From Polyangia bacterium (lineage in GTDB: Bacteria > Myxococcota_A > Polyangia > Polyangiales > Sandaracinaceae): 41,614 nt of DNA. The first letter of the stretch is position 1, and each line of letters opens with the position of its first letter. Location: assembly GCA_030426845.1 (NCBI GenBank), contig JAUHXR010000042.1, positions 1-41,614 on the forward strand. The letters are read 5' to 3'. A program made the translations under genes and the position numbers. The notes below the pieces were generated by a model, which saw only the letters and a program-made list of their open reading frames with translations, was not told the DNA's origin and did not search any database. This document shows, in pieces, positions 16,056 to 24,812 of this stretch.

Positions 16056-16733
16056 TCAGGCGCCCGCGAGGGTCGCCGCGACGTCGGCCGCGAGATCGGC
16101 CTTCTTGACCTCGATGCCCTCGCCGAGCTCGTAGCGGACGAACCGGCGGATCGCGAGCTTCTCACCGATCTTGGCCGAGAGCGCCTCGACCGCGGAGCCG
16201 ACCGTGGTCTTCTCCTCGCGGGTGACGAGCTCCTGGTTCTCGAGGCACGCCTCGTTCATCCACTTGGCGAGCTTGCCCTCGATGATCTTCTCGAGCGCGG
16301 CGGCGGGCTTCTCCTTGCCGGTCTGCTTCGCCTCCTCCTCGAGCTGACCCTGGAAGATGCGCTTCTTCTGCTCGATGTCCTCGGCCGGGATCTCCGACTC
16401 GCGCACGTAGAGCGGCGAGCTGCTGGCGATCTGGAGGCCGATCTCGTCCACCAGGGAGCGGAAGTCCTCGTTGCGCGCGACGAAGTCGGTCTGGCAGTTG
16501 ACCTCGACCAGCACGCCGATGCGGTTGCCCGCGTGGATGTAGCCGTGGATGAGGCCCTCGGCCGCGATCGCGCCGGCGCGCTTGGCGACCTTCGCGAGGC
16601 CCTTCTTCTGGATGATCTCGAGCGCCTTCTCCTGATCGCCGTCGGCCTCGAGGAGGGCGTTCTTGCAGTCCATCATGCCGGCGCCCGTGCGGTCGCGCAG
16701 CGCCTTGACGTCCTTAGCGGTGACGTTAGCCAT
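16056..16733 (-). CDS. tsf: Elongation factor Ts
   Basis: The protein has 225 residues, the short EF-Ts form. It exchanges GDP for GTP on EF-Tu. The N-terminal UBA-like domain ([19 protein letters not shown]) and the core motif [13 protein letters not shown], whose Thr-Asp-Phe-Val contacts EF-Tu, are intact, as is the coiled-coil-like [11 protein letters not shown] helix region. The ATG is preceded by AAGGAGTAG. It follows rpsB by 33 nt in the conserved rpsB–tsf operon. Confidence 0.97.
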   Translation of the reverse strand: MANVTAKDVKALRDRTGAGMMDCKNALLEADGDQEKALEIIQKKGLAKVAKRAGAIAAEGLIHGYIHAGNRIGVLVEVNCQTDFVARNEDFRSLVDEIGLQIASSSPLYVRESEIPAEDIEQKKRIFQGQLEEEAKQTGKEKPAAALEKIIEGKLAKWMNEACLENQELVTREEKTTVGSAVEALSAKIGEKLAIRRFVRYELGEGIEVKKADLAADVAATLAGA

Positions 16734-16766
16734 TCGAATCTACTCCTTGGAAGGAAAGGGGCCCGC

Positions 16767-17732
16767 TCAGCGGCGGGGGCGGCCGCGACCGCGGCGGCCG
16801 CGCTGGAACTCGACCTGCACGTTCTCGCCCTGGCCGGCCTGCACGCCGTAGCCCTGCTGCGAGTAGTCGCGCCGGCGCTGCTGACCCGCGACGCACGCGT
16901 CGGCGATGCGGCCGGTGAAGAGCTTGATCGAGCGGATCGCGTCGTCGTTGCCCGGGACCACGAAGTCGATCTGGTCGGGGTCGCAGTTCGTGTCGGTGAT
17001 CGCGACGATCGGGATGTGGAGCTTGCGCGCCTCGCGGATCGCGATGTGCTCGTGGTGCGGGTCGATGACGAACAGCACCGAGGGGAGCGTGTTCATCATC
17101 TTGATGCCGCCGATGAACTTCTCGAGGCGCTCCTGCTCGCGGCGCATCCGGAGCTGCTCCTTCTTGAGGAGCTGCTCGGCGGTGCCGTCCTCGAACATCC
17201 GCTCGAGCTCGCGGAGGCGCTCGATGGCGCCCTTGACGGTGCGGAAGTTGGTCAGCGTGCCGCCGAGCCAGCGGCCGGTGACGTAGAACTGACCGGCGCG
17301 CGACGCCTCCTCACGGACGACCTCGACCGCCTGGCGCTTCGTGCCGACGAAGAGCACGTGCCCGCCGCGGGCCACCGCCTCCTGGACGAAGTTGAACGCG
17401 CGCTGGAAGAGCACGGCGGTCTGGTCCAGGTCGATGATGTGGATCCCGTTGCGCGCACCGAAGATGAAGGGGCGCATCTTCGGGTTCCAGCGACGGGTCT
17501 GATGTCCGAAGTGGACGCCGGCGTCGATCAACGCGCGCAGCCCGATGGGCAGGTCGCCGCTGGCCGCGGGGTGCGAGTCGGGGGCCTCCACCATGGGCGC
17601 CTCGGGGGCGGTCGCGGCGGGAGCCGCCTCTGCCGCAGCAGCGGGGGCCTCGGCGGCGGGGGCCTCGGCGGCGGGAGCTTCGGGCGCAGGGTTGGCTTCG
17701 GCGGGGGCCGCCATGGTCTCTTCGTCACTCAT
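16767..17732 (-). CDS. rpsB: 30S ribosomal protein S2 with an Ala/Pro-rich N-terminal extension
   Basis: The protein has 321 residues against ~240 in E. coli. The S2 core starts near residue 58 ([20 protein letters not shown]) and includes [19 protein letters not shown] and [12 protein letters not shown]. Residues 1–57 are a disordered-looking Ala/Pro/Glu extension with repeated Ala-Pro-Ala-Ala-Glu units. The C-terminus ends in an Arg/Gly-rich basic tail ([10 protein letters not shown]). The ATG at 17732 is chosen because it has AAAGGAA upstream; an in-frame GTG 30 nt further up has none. It leads the tsf–pyrH–frr cluster. Confidence 0.95.
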   Translation of the reverse strand: MSDEETMAAPAEANPAPEAPAAEAPAAEAPAAAAEAAPAATAPEAPMVEAPDSHPAASGDLPIGLRALIDAGVHFGHQTRRWNPKMRPFIFGARNGIHIIDLDQTAVLFQRAFNFVQEAVARGGHVLFVGTKRQAVEVVREEASRAGQFYVTGRWLGGTLTNFRTVKGAIERLRELERMFEDGTAEQLLKKEQLRMRREQERLEKFIGGIKMMNTLPSVLFVIDPHHEHIAIREARKLHIPIVAITDTNCDPDQIDFVVPGNDDAIRSIKLFTGRIADACVAGQQRRRDYSQQGYGVQAGQGENVQVEFQRGRRGRGRPRR

Positions 17733-17890
17733 GAGCTCGTTCCTTTCCGGTTGTTCCACCACCCCCTCGGCCGACGACCCACGCGCGAGGCGAGGGCACC
17801 GGATCGGTCCGTTCGAGCAGGGGGTGTGCGTGATTTCGGGCCCTTCGGTCGATGCCTCGGGGTCCGGCCCCGGCGATCCGAGGCGGCGCG

Positions 17891-17919
17891 TCTATACCAC
17901 GCCGAGCCGCGGGTGCCAC
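17891..17919 (-). promoter_or_regulatory. rpsB promoter
   Basis: On the minus strand GTGGCA (17919–17914) and TATAGA (17896–17891) are exactly 17 nt apart. The leader would be about 150 nt, long enough for S2 autoregulation as known for rpsB in other bacteria, though I recognise no specific leader structure. Confidence 0.6.
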
Positions 17920-17944
17920 CGGCCGGGCCGGCCCGGTCACGATC

Positions 17945-17974
17945 TTGACCCCGGACGGAATCGACGGGTATCCG
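17945..17974 (+). promoter_or_regulatory. Promoter of the M15-type peptidase gene
   Basis: TTGACC (17945–17950), 18 nt, TATCCG (17969–17974), then 7 nt to the GTG. Transcription would start at the start codon itself. It diverges from the rpsB promoter with 25 nt between the two -35 boxes. Confidence 0.5.
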
Positions 17975-17981
17975 GTAATGT

Positions 17982-18785
17982 GTGGACAGGACCTACTTCA
18001 TCCGACCTATGGTCATCGCCGCGGTGGCGGTCGCGTGGGGGCTCGCAGCGGGGAACGTCCAGGCAGACCCGCCGCCGGTGACGGTGCTCTTCGGCGCCTC
18101 GGCAGAGCCCGAGCCGGCGCCCTGTCCCGGCCCGGTGACCCTGGTCCGGCGGATGGGGGGCCTCGAGGAGCGGGTGGAGATGCCGCTGCTCGACTGCGAC
18201 GGCCAACCCCGACCCGAGGCGCTGCTGGCGGTGAGCGTCCTGGCGCGCCCCCGTGAGCGGGTGGAGGCGCCGACCGAGGCGGAGCTGGAGGCGTGGCGTC
18301 GGGGAGGTCGTCCGGATCGGATCGCGGAGGGTGTCCGCCGTCTCCACCCTGGCCTGCTGCGTCGGCTGCAGCGCATCGGCGACGCGTTCGAGGGCCACGC
18401 CATCGAGCTGATGAGCGGCTACCGCCCCGGCTCGGCGGTGACCAGCCGCCACCACCACGCGCGCGCCCTGGATCTGGCGGTCGAGGGCGTCGACCGCGAG
18501 GCGGTGCGCGACCTCGTGGCGAGCTTCGCGGGCACCGGCGTCGGCTGGTATCCGAACAGCGTCTTCGTCCACGTCGACGTCCGCGAGCGCCCCGCCTACT
18601 GGGTGGACGTGAGCCGCCCCGGCGAGGCGCCACGCTACCTCGCCAACGCGACCCCTCCGCTTCGCCCCGAGGGCTTGCCCCGAGAGGACGACCCGATCGA
18701 GGTGCCGCTCACCGCGGAGGATCTGGAGGTCCTGAGGCGCCAGACGGCGGACGCCCTGGCGGGCATCGTGGTCCCGAACCCGTAG
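17982..18785 (+). CDS. DUF882/M15-type zinc peptidase, probable cell-wall carboxypeptidase
   Basis: The protein has 267 residues. Residues 1–28 form a signal peptide ending Val-Gln-Ala, so the mature enzyme is periplasmic. Residues ~120–215 match DUF882/YcbK and the M15 peptidases: MSGYRPGS at 144–151; Ser155-x-His157-x-x-Ala-x-Ala162-x-Asp164 for zinc binding, with the usual Gly replaced by Ala160; and VGWYPNSVFVHVDV with His197 and Asp199. Such enzymes trim peptidoglycan peptides. The ~100 residues between signal and domain, and the C-terminal tail, are unassigned. The start is a GTG without a ribosome site but with a -10 box 7 nt upstream; an ATG at residue 10 is an alternative start. Confidence 0.85.
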   Translation: MDRTYFIRPMVIAAVAVAWGLAAGNVQADPPPVTVLFGASAEPEPAPCPGPVTLVRRMGGLEERVEMPLLDCDGQPRPEALLAVSVLARPRERVEAPTEAELEAWRRGGRPDRIAEGVRRLHPGLLRRLQRIGDAFEGHAIELMSGYRPGSAVTSRHHHARALDLAVEGVDREAVRDLVASFAGTGVGWYPNSVFVHVDVRERPAYWVDVSRPGEAPRYLANATPPLRPEGLPREDDPIEVPLTAEDLEVLRRQTADALAGIVVPNP

Positions 18786-18839
18786 AGACCACAACAGGCC
18801 TTGCCCCTGCCCCCGGCCCGCACGGGCACGGGCACGGGG

Positions 18840-18866
18840 CCCGTAGCGCGACTTGCGCGCTACGGG
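18840..18866. terminator. Bidirectional hairpin at convergent gene ends
   Basis: An 11-bp perfect stem (CCCGTAGCGCG, 18840–18850, with 18856–18866) and 5-nt loop overlaps the stop codon of the PPC lipoprotein gene and lies 55 nt past the peptidase gene. No T-run follows on either strand. Confidence 0.55.
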
Positions 18867-20833
18867 CGGGTCACCTCGACGTCCATCGTGAACGCGCCCT
18901 GGCTTCGATCCGCGAAGCCATCGACGAACACGTAGTACGTCCCCCGGTCGAGCACCGTCTCGACGACGCTGTGGCGGTTGTCGCCCTCGTCGTCGTTGCA
19001 CGCCACCTCGGTGCTCATGTCCGTGCAGTCGCGCCGGATGTAGATCGCGCCGTCGTACTGCTGCTCGCTCGTGATGCGCACGCGCGAGCGGCGGGCGAGC
19101 ACCAGCCGATAGACTAGGTCGTTGCTCTGCGCGCGGCCCGCGCACGACGCCTGGAAGCGATCGCTCGAGCTGCTGGTGTCGCCCGTCACCGTGCGCCCCG
19201 GGCGCAGGCGCGGCGCCTGCCGGCACGCCGACTCGAGCGCCTGGAGGTCGTCGAGCTGCACCTCGAGCCGCGCCGCGCCGAAGGCGTCGGCGGTCGTCCC
19301 GTCGACCACCAGGTAGTAGGTGCCCGGCTGCAGGTTGGTGTCGAGCATCGCCGGCCCGCCGCCACCGCCCGCCGCGCAGGCGATCTCCGAAGCCTGCTGG
19401 CCGCAGGTGCTCTGCAGGTAGATGGCGCCGGGGAACTCGCTGTCGAGGAGCTGGGCGCGCACCCGCATCCGGCTCTGCAGCGTGAGCTGGTAGACGACGT
19501 CCGGAGCGCCCGCGCCGCCGCAGCTCGCCTGGAAGTCGTCCGCCGCCGGGAACGTGTCCATCGCGGTGTCCTGCCCCGGCGTGATCGTGCCGGCGGAGCT
19601 GCAGCTGTCGGCCGGCGCCGAGCCGCCGGTGAGCGGCGCGAGATCGGCGCGCATCGAGTAGTCGCCCGCGTTGCCGTCGCGGAAGCCGTCCGCGTAGACG
19701 TAATAGCGTCCCGGGTCGACCGTCGTCACGAGCATCGAGTGCCGCGTGTCCTGGTGATCGTCGTTGCAGGCGAGCTCGCTGTTCGGGTTCGCGCAGTCCG
19801 AGCGGACGTAGAGCGCGCCGTCGTAGGTCGACTGCATCCGCACCCGCATCCGCGAGCGCGAGGGCACGTCGATCGCGTAGACCTGGTCGGGCGAGCGCGC
19901 GCCGCCGGCGCAGGTCGCGGTGAAGTAGCTCGGGCGCCCCTGGGTCGAGCCCGTCACCGCCTGGCCGGCCGTGAGCGGGGTCGCGCTGCCGCAGACCTGC
20001 GCGAGGTCCTGCAGGTCGGTGACCTCGGCCATCATCTCGAACTGACCCGCCGCGTCGCCGTAGCCGTCGACGACCACGAAGTAGGTGCCGGGGTCGAGCG
20101 TCGCGTCGACCTGGGAGCGGCTCGTGTTCGGCGCGTCGTCGTTGCAGACGATCTCCGAGCGCATCTCGCCGCAGGCGCCGAGGAGGTAGAGCGCGCCGTC
20201 GTAGTCCGAGTTCATCGTGACGGTGAGGTGAGCGCGGCGCTCGATCGTGACCGAGTAGACGAGCTCCGGCGCGTTGCCGCCCCGGATGCAGGAGCCGGTC
20301 ATCGTGGACTGCCCGGACGTGGTCGCGCCGCGCACCGCGGTGCCGGGCGTCAGGGCAATGGGCGCCGAGCAGGTGCCTCGCCCGGAGCCGCCGCCGCCGC
20401 CGCCGCCGCCCGCCGCCGGCATGCCGGACCAGCTCGAGAGCACGTAGCTGCCGCTGCCAGCCGCCATGCGCACCGCGATCTGGTAGTCGGCCTCCACATC
20501 GGGGCAGATCTGGACCGCGGCCTGGTTGTCGGTCGTGCGGTCCGAGGCGATCGGCTCGCCGGTGTCGTCGAGCACCTCGACGTCGATGTCGTTCACCCCG
20601 TCGGAGCCGAACGCGACGATCGTGTAGCAGTCGCCGCCGCGCAGCCGCGCGTTGATGCGCGCCGCGTCGCCCTCGCCGAGCGAGCCTTCGCTGATCTCGC
20701 CGCTCTGCGCGAGGCCCATCGCGGCCATGGAGTTGTGCACCGCCACGAAGCTGGGGCTGAGCCGCATCGAGCCGCCGCTGCAGCCGATCAGCGCCAGGCA
20801 CGGCGTCACGAGCAACTTGAGGAACCTGCGCAT
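18860..20833 (-). CDS. Lipoprotein with four tandem PPC-like domains
   Basis: The protein has 657 residues. The lipobox Leu-Ile-Gly-Cys places the lipidated Cys at 18. After a divergent ~130-residue N-terminal domain and a poly-Gly linker, four ~115-residue repeats follow. Each has a Cys near the start, a 'TPG..V.G' strand, a 'ASC.G....LVY' strand, 'YDGA[IL]Y.R..C....E.ACNDD', and 'PGTYYVFVDG', the pattern of bacterial pre-peptidase C-terminal (PPC, collagen-binding-like) beta sandwiches. The conserved Cys pairs suggest disulfides. The third full repeat has lost the CNDD acidic element (Cys-Ala-Ala-Gly instead), so it may not bind metal. The second ATG (20833) is chosen because AAAGGA is 5 nt away. 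It is probably a surface-binding protein. Confidence 0.87.
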   Translation of the reverse strand: MRRFLKLLVTPCLALIGCSGGSMRLSPSFVAVHNSMAAMGLAQSGEISEGSLGEGDAARINARLRGGDCYTIVAFGSDGVNDIDVEVLDDTGEPIASDRTTDNQAAVQICPDVEADYQIAVRMAAGSGSYVLSSWSGMPAAGGGGGGGGSGRGTCSAPIALTPGTAVRGATTSGQSTMTGSCIRGGNAPELVYSVTIERRAHLTVTMNSDYDGALYLLGACGEMRSEIVCNDDAPNTSRSQVDATLDPGTYFVVVDGYGDAAGQFEMMAEVTDLQDLAQVCGSATPLTAGQAVTGSTQGRPSYFTATCAGGARSPDQVYAIDVPSRSRMRVRMQSTYDGALYVRSDCANPNSELACNDDHQDTRHSMLVTTVDPGRYYVYADGFRDGNAGDYSMRADLAPLTGGSAPADSCSSAGTITPGQDTAMDTFPAADDFQASCGGAGAPDVVYQLTLQSRMRVRAQLLDSEFPGAIYLQSTCGQQASEIACAAGGGGGPAMLDTNLQPGTYYLVVDGTTADAFGAARLEVQLDDLQALESACRQAPRLRPGRTVTGDTSSSSDRFQASCAGRAQSNDLVYRLVLARRSRVRITSEQQYDGAIYIRRDCTDMSTEVACNDDEGDNRHSVVETVLDRGTYYVFVDGFADRSQGAFTMDVEVTRP

Positions 20834-20906
20834 CGTCATCCTTTCGAGCGTCCCCTCGGCGACCCCTTCAGCGACCCCGAGGGCGTCCCGGTCCTTGGAG
20901 GACGCG

Positions 20907-20936
20907 AGCCTACTCGATGCCGGAAGGCCTCCACAA
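20907..20936 (-). promoter_or_regulatory. Promoter of the PPC lipoprotein gene
   Basis: On the minus strand TTGTGG (20936–20931) and TAGGCT (20912–20907) are 18 nt apart. The leader would be ~70 nt and includes a ribosome site. A plus-strand CACAAT (20932–20937), 10 nt before yacG, overlaps the -35 box. Confidence 0.45.
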
Positions 20937-20947
20937 TCGGGTGTACC

Positions 20948-21142
20948 ATGACCTCGATGACGGCTTGTCCTACCTGTGGCGCCGCGGCGGGCCCGCAACC
21001 CGACAACGCGCACGCGCCCTTCTGTTCCCGACGCTGCCGGCTCCTCGACCTCGGCAAGTGGCTCAACGAGGACTACCGCATCCCGGACCCGGGCCCCGCG
21101 GACATGGAGCAGCCGCCGCGCCGTGACGGAGGCGCGCCGTGA
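20948..21142 (+). CDS. yacG: DNA gyrase inhibitor YacG, zinc-binding
   Basis: The protein has 64 residues, typical of YacG. Four zinc Cys are present: Cys7-x2-Cys10 and Cys26-x3-Cys30 (CPTCG and FCSRRC), followed by the family motif DLGKWLNEDYRIP. In E. coli YacG binds GyrB and blocks DNA binding. The ATG at 20948 has no clear ribosome site; a second in-frame ATG follows at 20957. The stop overlaps the GTG of the next gene (GTGA). Confidence 0.92.
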   Translation: MTSMTACPTCGAAAGPQPDNAHAPFCSRRCRLLDLGKWLNEDYRIPDPGPADMEQPPRRDGGAP

Positions 21143-22059
21143 GGGCCGCGTGGACGTGCGCCATCGCGCTGCTGATCGCCGCGCCCGCCGCGGCCCAAGA
21201 GGGCGAGGACGAGGCCCCGGTCGCGGGCCCGACGGCCGAGCCGCCGGCCGAGGAGATCGGGGCTCCGCCCCCCGAGGCTGAGCCCCCCGAGGCTGGGCCC
21301 CCCCAGGCTGAGCCGCCGGCGCCCACGCCCGCTCCGGCCCCGGCGACCACGACCCCGGCGACTACGACCCCGGCGACCACGACCCCGGCGACTACGACCC
21401 CGGCGACCACGACCCCGGCCGCCCCGGCGCGGGCCGACGCGAGCACCCCTGAGTACGCGCGCACCCGGTCCGACGACGACGAGGATGAAGAGGAGGAGGA
21501 CGGCGGCGACCCCTACGACTTCCTCTGGATCCAGCTCCAGGGCGGCGTGTCCTACGTCGACATGCGCGCGATCAACGCCGACAACTTCTACCCCGAGGTG
21601 GTTCGGCTCCGCGGCGTCGGTCCTGTGGGCACGGTCGCGGCCGGCTTCCGCATCGAGTTCCTCTCCGTGGGCCTCCGCGGCGCCCTCGCGCACTACTCCG
21701 ACGACTTCGACGTCGGCACGGTGACCGCCGAGGCGCAGCTCGCGATCCCGATCCCCGTGGTCCGCCCCTACCTGCGCGCCGGATTCGGCTTCGGCTGGCA
21801 CGGCGACGGCGACTTCAACGCGCCGGCCAACAGCCAGACCACGGTCTTCGGCTGGGTGTTCAACGCCGCGGTCGGCCTCGACATCTTCCTCGTCGAGTGG
21901 CTCTCGATCGGGGCCGCCGGCTCGCTCGACATCCTGAACATGAGCCGGCAGTCGTTCGACGAGGAGCCGACCAGCCCGACCGACGTGATGTTCACCGAGA
22001 CGGGCGACGCCGTGGGGATCCAGGCCCGCGGCCACGCCGGCGTGACGTTCCACCTCTGA
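21139..22059 (+). CDS. Outer-membrane beta-barrel protein with a Pro/Thr repeat linker
   Basis: The protein has 306 residues, starting at a GTG inside the yacG stop. Residues 1–20 are a signal peptide ending Ala-Ala-Gln. Residues ~21–105 are a Pro/Ala/Glu-rich linker with five Pro-Ala-Thr-Thr-Thr units, then an acidic run (~109–122). Residues ~125–306 alternate short amphipathic strands (GTVAAGFRIEFLSVGLRGAL, PYLRAGFGFGW) as in 8–10-strand OmpA/OmpX-like barrels. The linker should lie in the periplasm. No family is certain. Translational coupling to yacG is notable because the functions seem unrelated. Confidence 0.8.
   Translation: MRAAWTCAIALLIAAPAAAQEGEDEAPVAGPTAEPPAEEIGAPPPEAEPPEAGPPQAEPPAPTPAPAPATTTPATTTPATTTPATTTPATTTPAAPARADASTPEYARTRSDDDEDEEEEDGGDPYDFLWIQLQGGVSYVDMRAINADNFYPEVVRLRGVGPVGTVAAGFRIEFLSVGLRGALAHYSDDFDVGTVTAEAQLAIPIPVVRPYLRAGFGFGWHGDGDFNAPANSQTTVFGWVFNAAVGLDIFLVEWLSIGAAGSLDILNMSRQSFDEEPTSPTDVMFTETGDAVGIQARGHAGVTFHL
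21340..21414. repeat. 15-bp tandem repeat, five units in an alternating pattern
   Basis: Five 15-bp units alternate CCGGCGACCACGACC and CCGGCGACTACGACC, making a 30-bp higher-order period with one silent C/T change. They encode Pro-Ala-Thr-Thr-Thr in the linker of the beta-barrel protein. The pattern points to expansion by duplication of a two-unit block. Confidence 0.93.
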
Positions 22060-22085
22060 GCTCCGGCCGCGTGTACCCTGCGCCC

Positions 22086-24812
22086 GTGGTCGAGCCGCCG
22101 AGCGCGAGCGACCGGGAACCGGCACGATGGCTGACGATCGGCGCGGCCAGCGCGCTGATCGGCGTCAGCCCGAGCACCCTCCGCCGCTGGGACTCCTCGG
22201 GCGATCTGCCGGCCGAGCGCGACGCCAAGACCGGCCACCGCGTCTACGACGAGGTCGCGCTCCGGCGCTGGATGGCGGAGCGCGACCGCCCCGCGGATCC
22301 GGGCGCCGGCCCCGCGTGGCCGATCGCCGCCCCGCTGATCGGACGCGAAGCCGATCTCGCCGCCCTCGACGCCGCCTTCGCGGAGGGCGCGCGGCTGGTG
22401 GTGGTGATCGGCCTGCCGGGCGTCGGCAAGAGCCGGCTGGTGGCGTCCTGGGTCGCGCGGGTCTCGCGGGAGCGCCGTGTCGCGAGCAGCGCGGTCGGAT
22501 CCTGCGTCACGCGCGACGCGCTCGCCCAGACGCTCGCCGCCGTCGTCCCAGGGGCGGCGCGGGCCTCGAGCGCCGACGCGATGGCCGACGACCTCGCGCG
22601 CACGCTGCGCGAGGGACCGACCGAGCTGCTGGTGCTCGACGAGCTGGAGAACCTCGACCCCGACGCGCTCGCCTTCGTGGCGCGACTCGCCCGGGAATCC
22701 GTCCCCGTCGTCGCTACCTCGCGCGCCCGCCCCCACCTGTCCGGGGAGCGAGTCCTCCCGCTGCGGCCGCTGGACGCCGCGGGCGACACCTCACCGGCCG
22801 CCCGCCTGTTCGAGCAACGGGTGAAGGCGTTCGGAGGACCCGCCGAGCCGGACGCCCGGACGCGACCGGACGTCGAGGCGATCGTCCAGCGCCTCGGCGG
22901 GCTGCCCCTCGCGATCGAGCTGGCCGCGTCGCTCGCCCCGTCGGTGGGCATCGCCCGGCTCCGGCGCGAGCTCGAGACATCACTCGCCGCGCTCGACGCC
23001 GACGCCTCGCACGGAGCCCCGGCCCGGTCGGTCATCGACGCCCTCTCGCGGCTGTCCTCCGAGGCGGTCGCGGTGCTCGAGGCCGCGGCGGTGGTCGCGG
23101 GCCCGGTCTCGCTCGAGGACCTGGAGCACGTGGTCGGCGCGCCTATCCCGCTGGCGCCGCTTCAGGAGCTCGTCGATCACTCGCTGCTCGTGCCCGACGA
23201 CGCGAGCCCCACGCACCGCTTCACCGTGCATACGCTCGTACGGGAGATGGTGCTCGAGCGCGCCGGCGAGGGACGCCGCGCGGAGCTCGACACCGGCCAC
23301 GCGGCGTGGCGGGCGGCCCAGGCCCTGGACCTCGCGCGCGACCGCTCCTCGAGTGGGCTGCGCACGATCCTCGCGGCCGAGGACGGTCTGATGCGGGCCT
23401 GGGAGTGGTGGATCGCGCGGGCCGAGCGCGGCGAGGACGTCACGCCTGCGGCTCACCTCGCCGTCGCGCTCGGGCGCCCCGTCGAGATCCTCGGTCCGAC
23501 CCCGCGGACCCTCGAAGTGCTGGACCGCACCGAGGCCGCCACCGAGGGACAGCGCGGGGACCCGGCCGCGAGGGGCGAGCTCGCCATCTACCGCGGGTAC
23601 GTTCACCTCTCGCGGTCGGAGTTCGACGCGGCGCGTGCGCGCTACCGGGCGGCGGTGGCGCTCGCCGAGGAGGCGGGAGACGCGCGGGTCGAGGCTCTCG
23701 CCTGCTGCCAGCTCGCCTGGCTGGCCGCCCGGGACGGCGACCAAGAGGAGATGGTCGCCGCCCGCGATCGCGCGGCGCGCGCGATCGCCGCCTGCAAGGA
23801 CCCGGTCGCAGATCTCCTGCTCTCGAGCCTGCAGGCCCAGGACGACCTCAGTCGAGGCCACCTCGTCCGCGCGCGCCGTGGCTTCGAGCGGGTGCGCGCC
23901 CTCGCGGTACGGGTCGGCGACGGGAGCAACGAGGCCTCGGCGCTCGGGTTCCTCGGCGCGGTGGCGTTCGACGGAGGCGACGTGGACGAGGCGGAGCGCT
24001 GCTACCGCCGCGCGGTCGAGGTCGCGGCCGAGAGCGGCGCGCGCATCATGGAGGGCATCTTCATGGGGCAGCAGGCGCGGGCGCTGCACCTCGCGGGGGG
24101 CGCCGATCCGGAGCCGGCCTACCGGGCCGCGATCGAACGCTTGGAGCAGGCCGGAGCCGCCCGGTTCGCCCAGCTCTTCCGCACGTGGCGCGCCGTCTAC
24201 CTCGCACAGCGAGACGAGCTCGAGGCGGCCACGCGCGAGCTGGACCACTGCGACGCCTTCCCCGACCGGCAGGCCCGCGCGGTGGTCGAGATGCAGCGGG
24301 GCCACGTCGACCTCGCGCGGGCGCGCGACGCTCACGAGGAGGGCGCGCTTGCCGCGGCGCGGAGGCACTGGGCCCACGCGTGCCTCCGCGCGCAGGCGCT
24401 CGGCAGCGCGGCCGAACCGCTGCGCGAGCTCCGGCTGGTGCGCGACTACCTCGAGCGCTCGATCGTCGCGCAGCCCTTCGTCCTCGCGGGCGCCCCGTTG
24501 ACCGTAGGTTGGCGAGGTCAGTGGATGGAGGTCGACGGCGCGCGCGCCGACCTGCGACGGCGGGTGCCCTTGCGCCGGATCCTCTGGGACCTCGCGCTGA
24601 GGCGCCTCACCGAGCCGGGCCGCGCGGTCCCGGCCGAGGAGCTGATCGACTCGGGGTGGCCCGAGGAGCGCATCCTCCCCGACGCGGCCATCCACCGCTT
24701 GCACGTCGCGTTGTCGACCCTGAGGCGCCTCGGGCTGCGCGACCTGCTCCGCTCCGAGGACGGCGGCTACCTGCTCGCGCCACAGCACGAGGTCGACCTC
24801 GCGGGCGCGTGA
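22086..24812 (+). CDS. STAND-type regulator with an N-terminal MerR-like HTH and a C-terminal winged helix
   Basis: The protein has 908 residues. Residues ~15–63 form a MerR/excisionase-like HTH (LTIGAASALIGVSPSTLRRW then GHRVYDEVALRRWM). Residues ~84–300 are a P-loop STAND/NB-ARC-like ATPase: Gly109-Leu-Pro-Gly-Val-Gly-Lys-Ser116 Walker A, LLVLDELENLD Walker B at 181–191, Thr211-Ser-Arg213, and GGLPLAIEL. Residues ~330–800 are helical, including TPR-type pairs (ALACCQLAWLA, AERCYRRAVEVA). Residues ~805–900 resemble an OmpR/SARP-type winged helix (AVPAEELIDSGWPEE...HVALSTLRRLGLRDLL... EDGGYLL). The likely role is a signal-gated transcription switch. The GTG at 22086 has no ribosome site but TACCCT 6 nt upstream; a GTG 15 nt earlier is an alternative. 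It lies 26 nt after the barrel gene. Confidence 0.84.
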   Translation: MVEPPSASDREPARWLTIGAASALIGVSPSTLRRWDSSGDLPAERDAKTGHRVYDEVALRRWMAERDRPADPGAGPAWPIAAPLIGREADLAALDAAFAEGARLVVVIGLPGVGKSRLVASWVARVSRERRVASSAVGSCVTRDALAQTLAAVVPGAARASSADAMADDLARTLREGPTELLVLDELENLDPDALAFVARLARESVPVVATSRARPHLSGERVLPLRPLDAAGDTSPAARLFEQRVKAFGGPAEPDARTRPDVEAIVQRLGGLPLAIELAASLAPSVGIARLRRELETSLAALDADASHGAPARSVIDALSRLSSEAVAVLEAAAVVAGPVSLEDLEHVVGAPIPLAPLQELVDHSLLVPDDASPTHRFTVHTLVREMVLERAGEGRRAELDTGHAAWRAAQALDLARDRSSSGLRTILAAEDGLMRAWEWWIARAERGEDVTPAAHLAVALGRPVEILGPTPRTLEVLDRTEAATEGQRGDPAARGELAIYRGYVHLSRSEFDAARARYRAAVALAEEAGDARVEALACCQLAWLAARDGDQEEMVAARDRAARAIAACKDPVADLLLSSLQAQDDLSRGHLVRARRGFERVRALAVRVGDGSNEASALGFLGAVAFDGGDVDEAERCYRRAVEVAAESGARIMEGIFMGQQARALHLAGGADPEPAYRAAIERLEQAGAARFAQLFRTWRAVYLAQRDELEAATRELDHCDAFPDRQARAVVEMQRGHVDLARARDAHEEGALAAARRHWAHACLRAQALGSAAEPLRELRLVRDYLERSIVAQPFVLAGAPLTVGWRGQWMEVDGARADLRRRVPLRRILWDLALRRLTEPGRAVPAEELIDSGWPEERILPDAAIHRLHVALSTLRRLGLRDLLRSEDGGYLLAPQHEVDLAGA

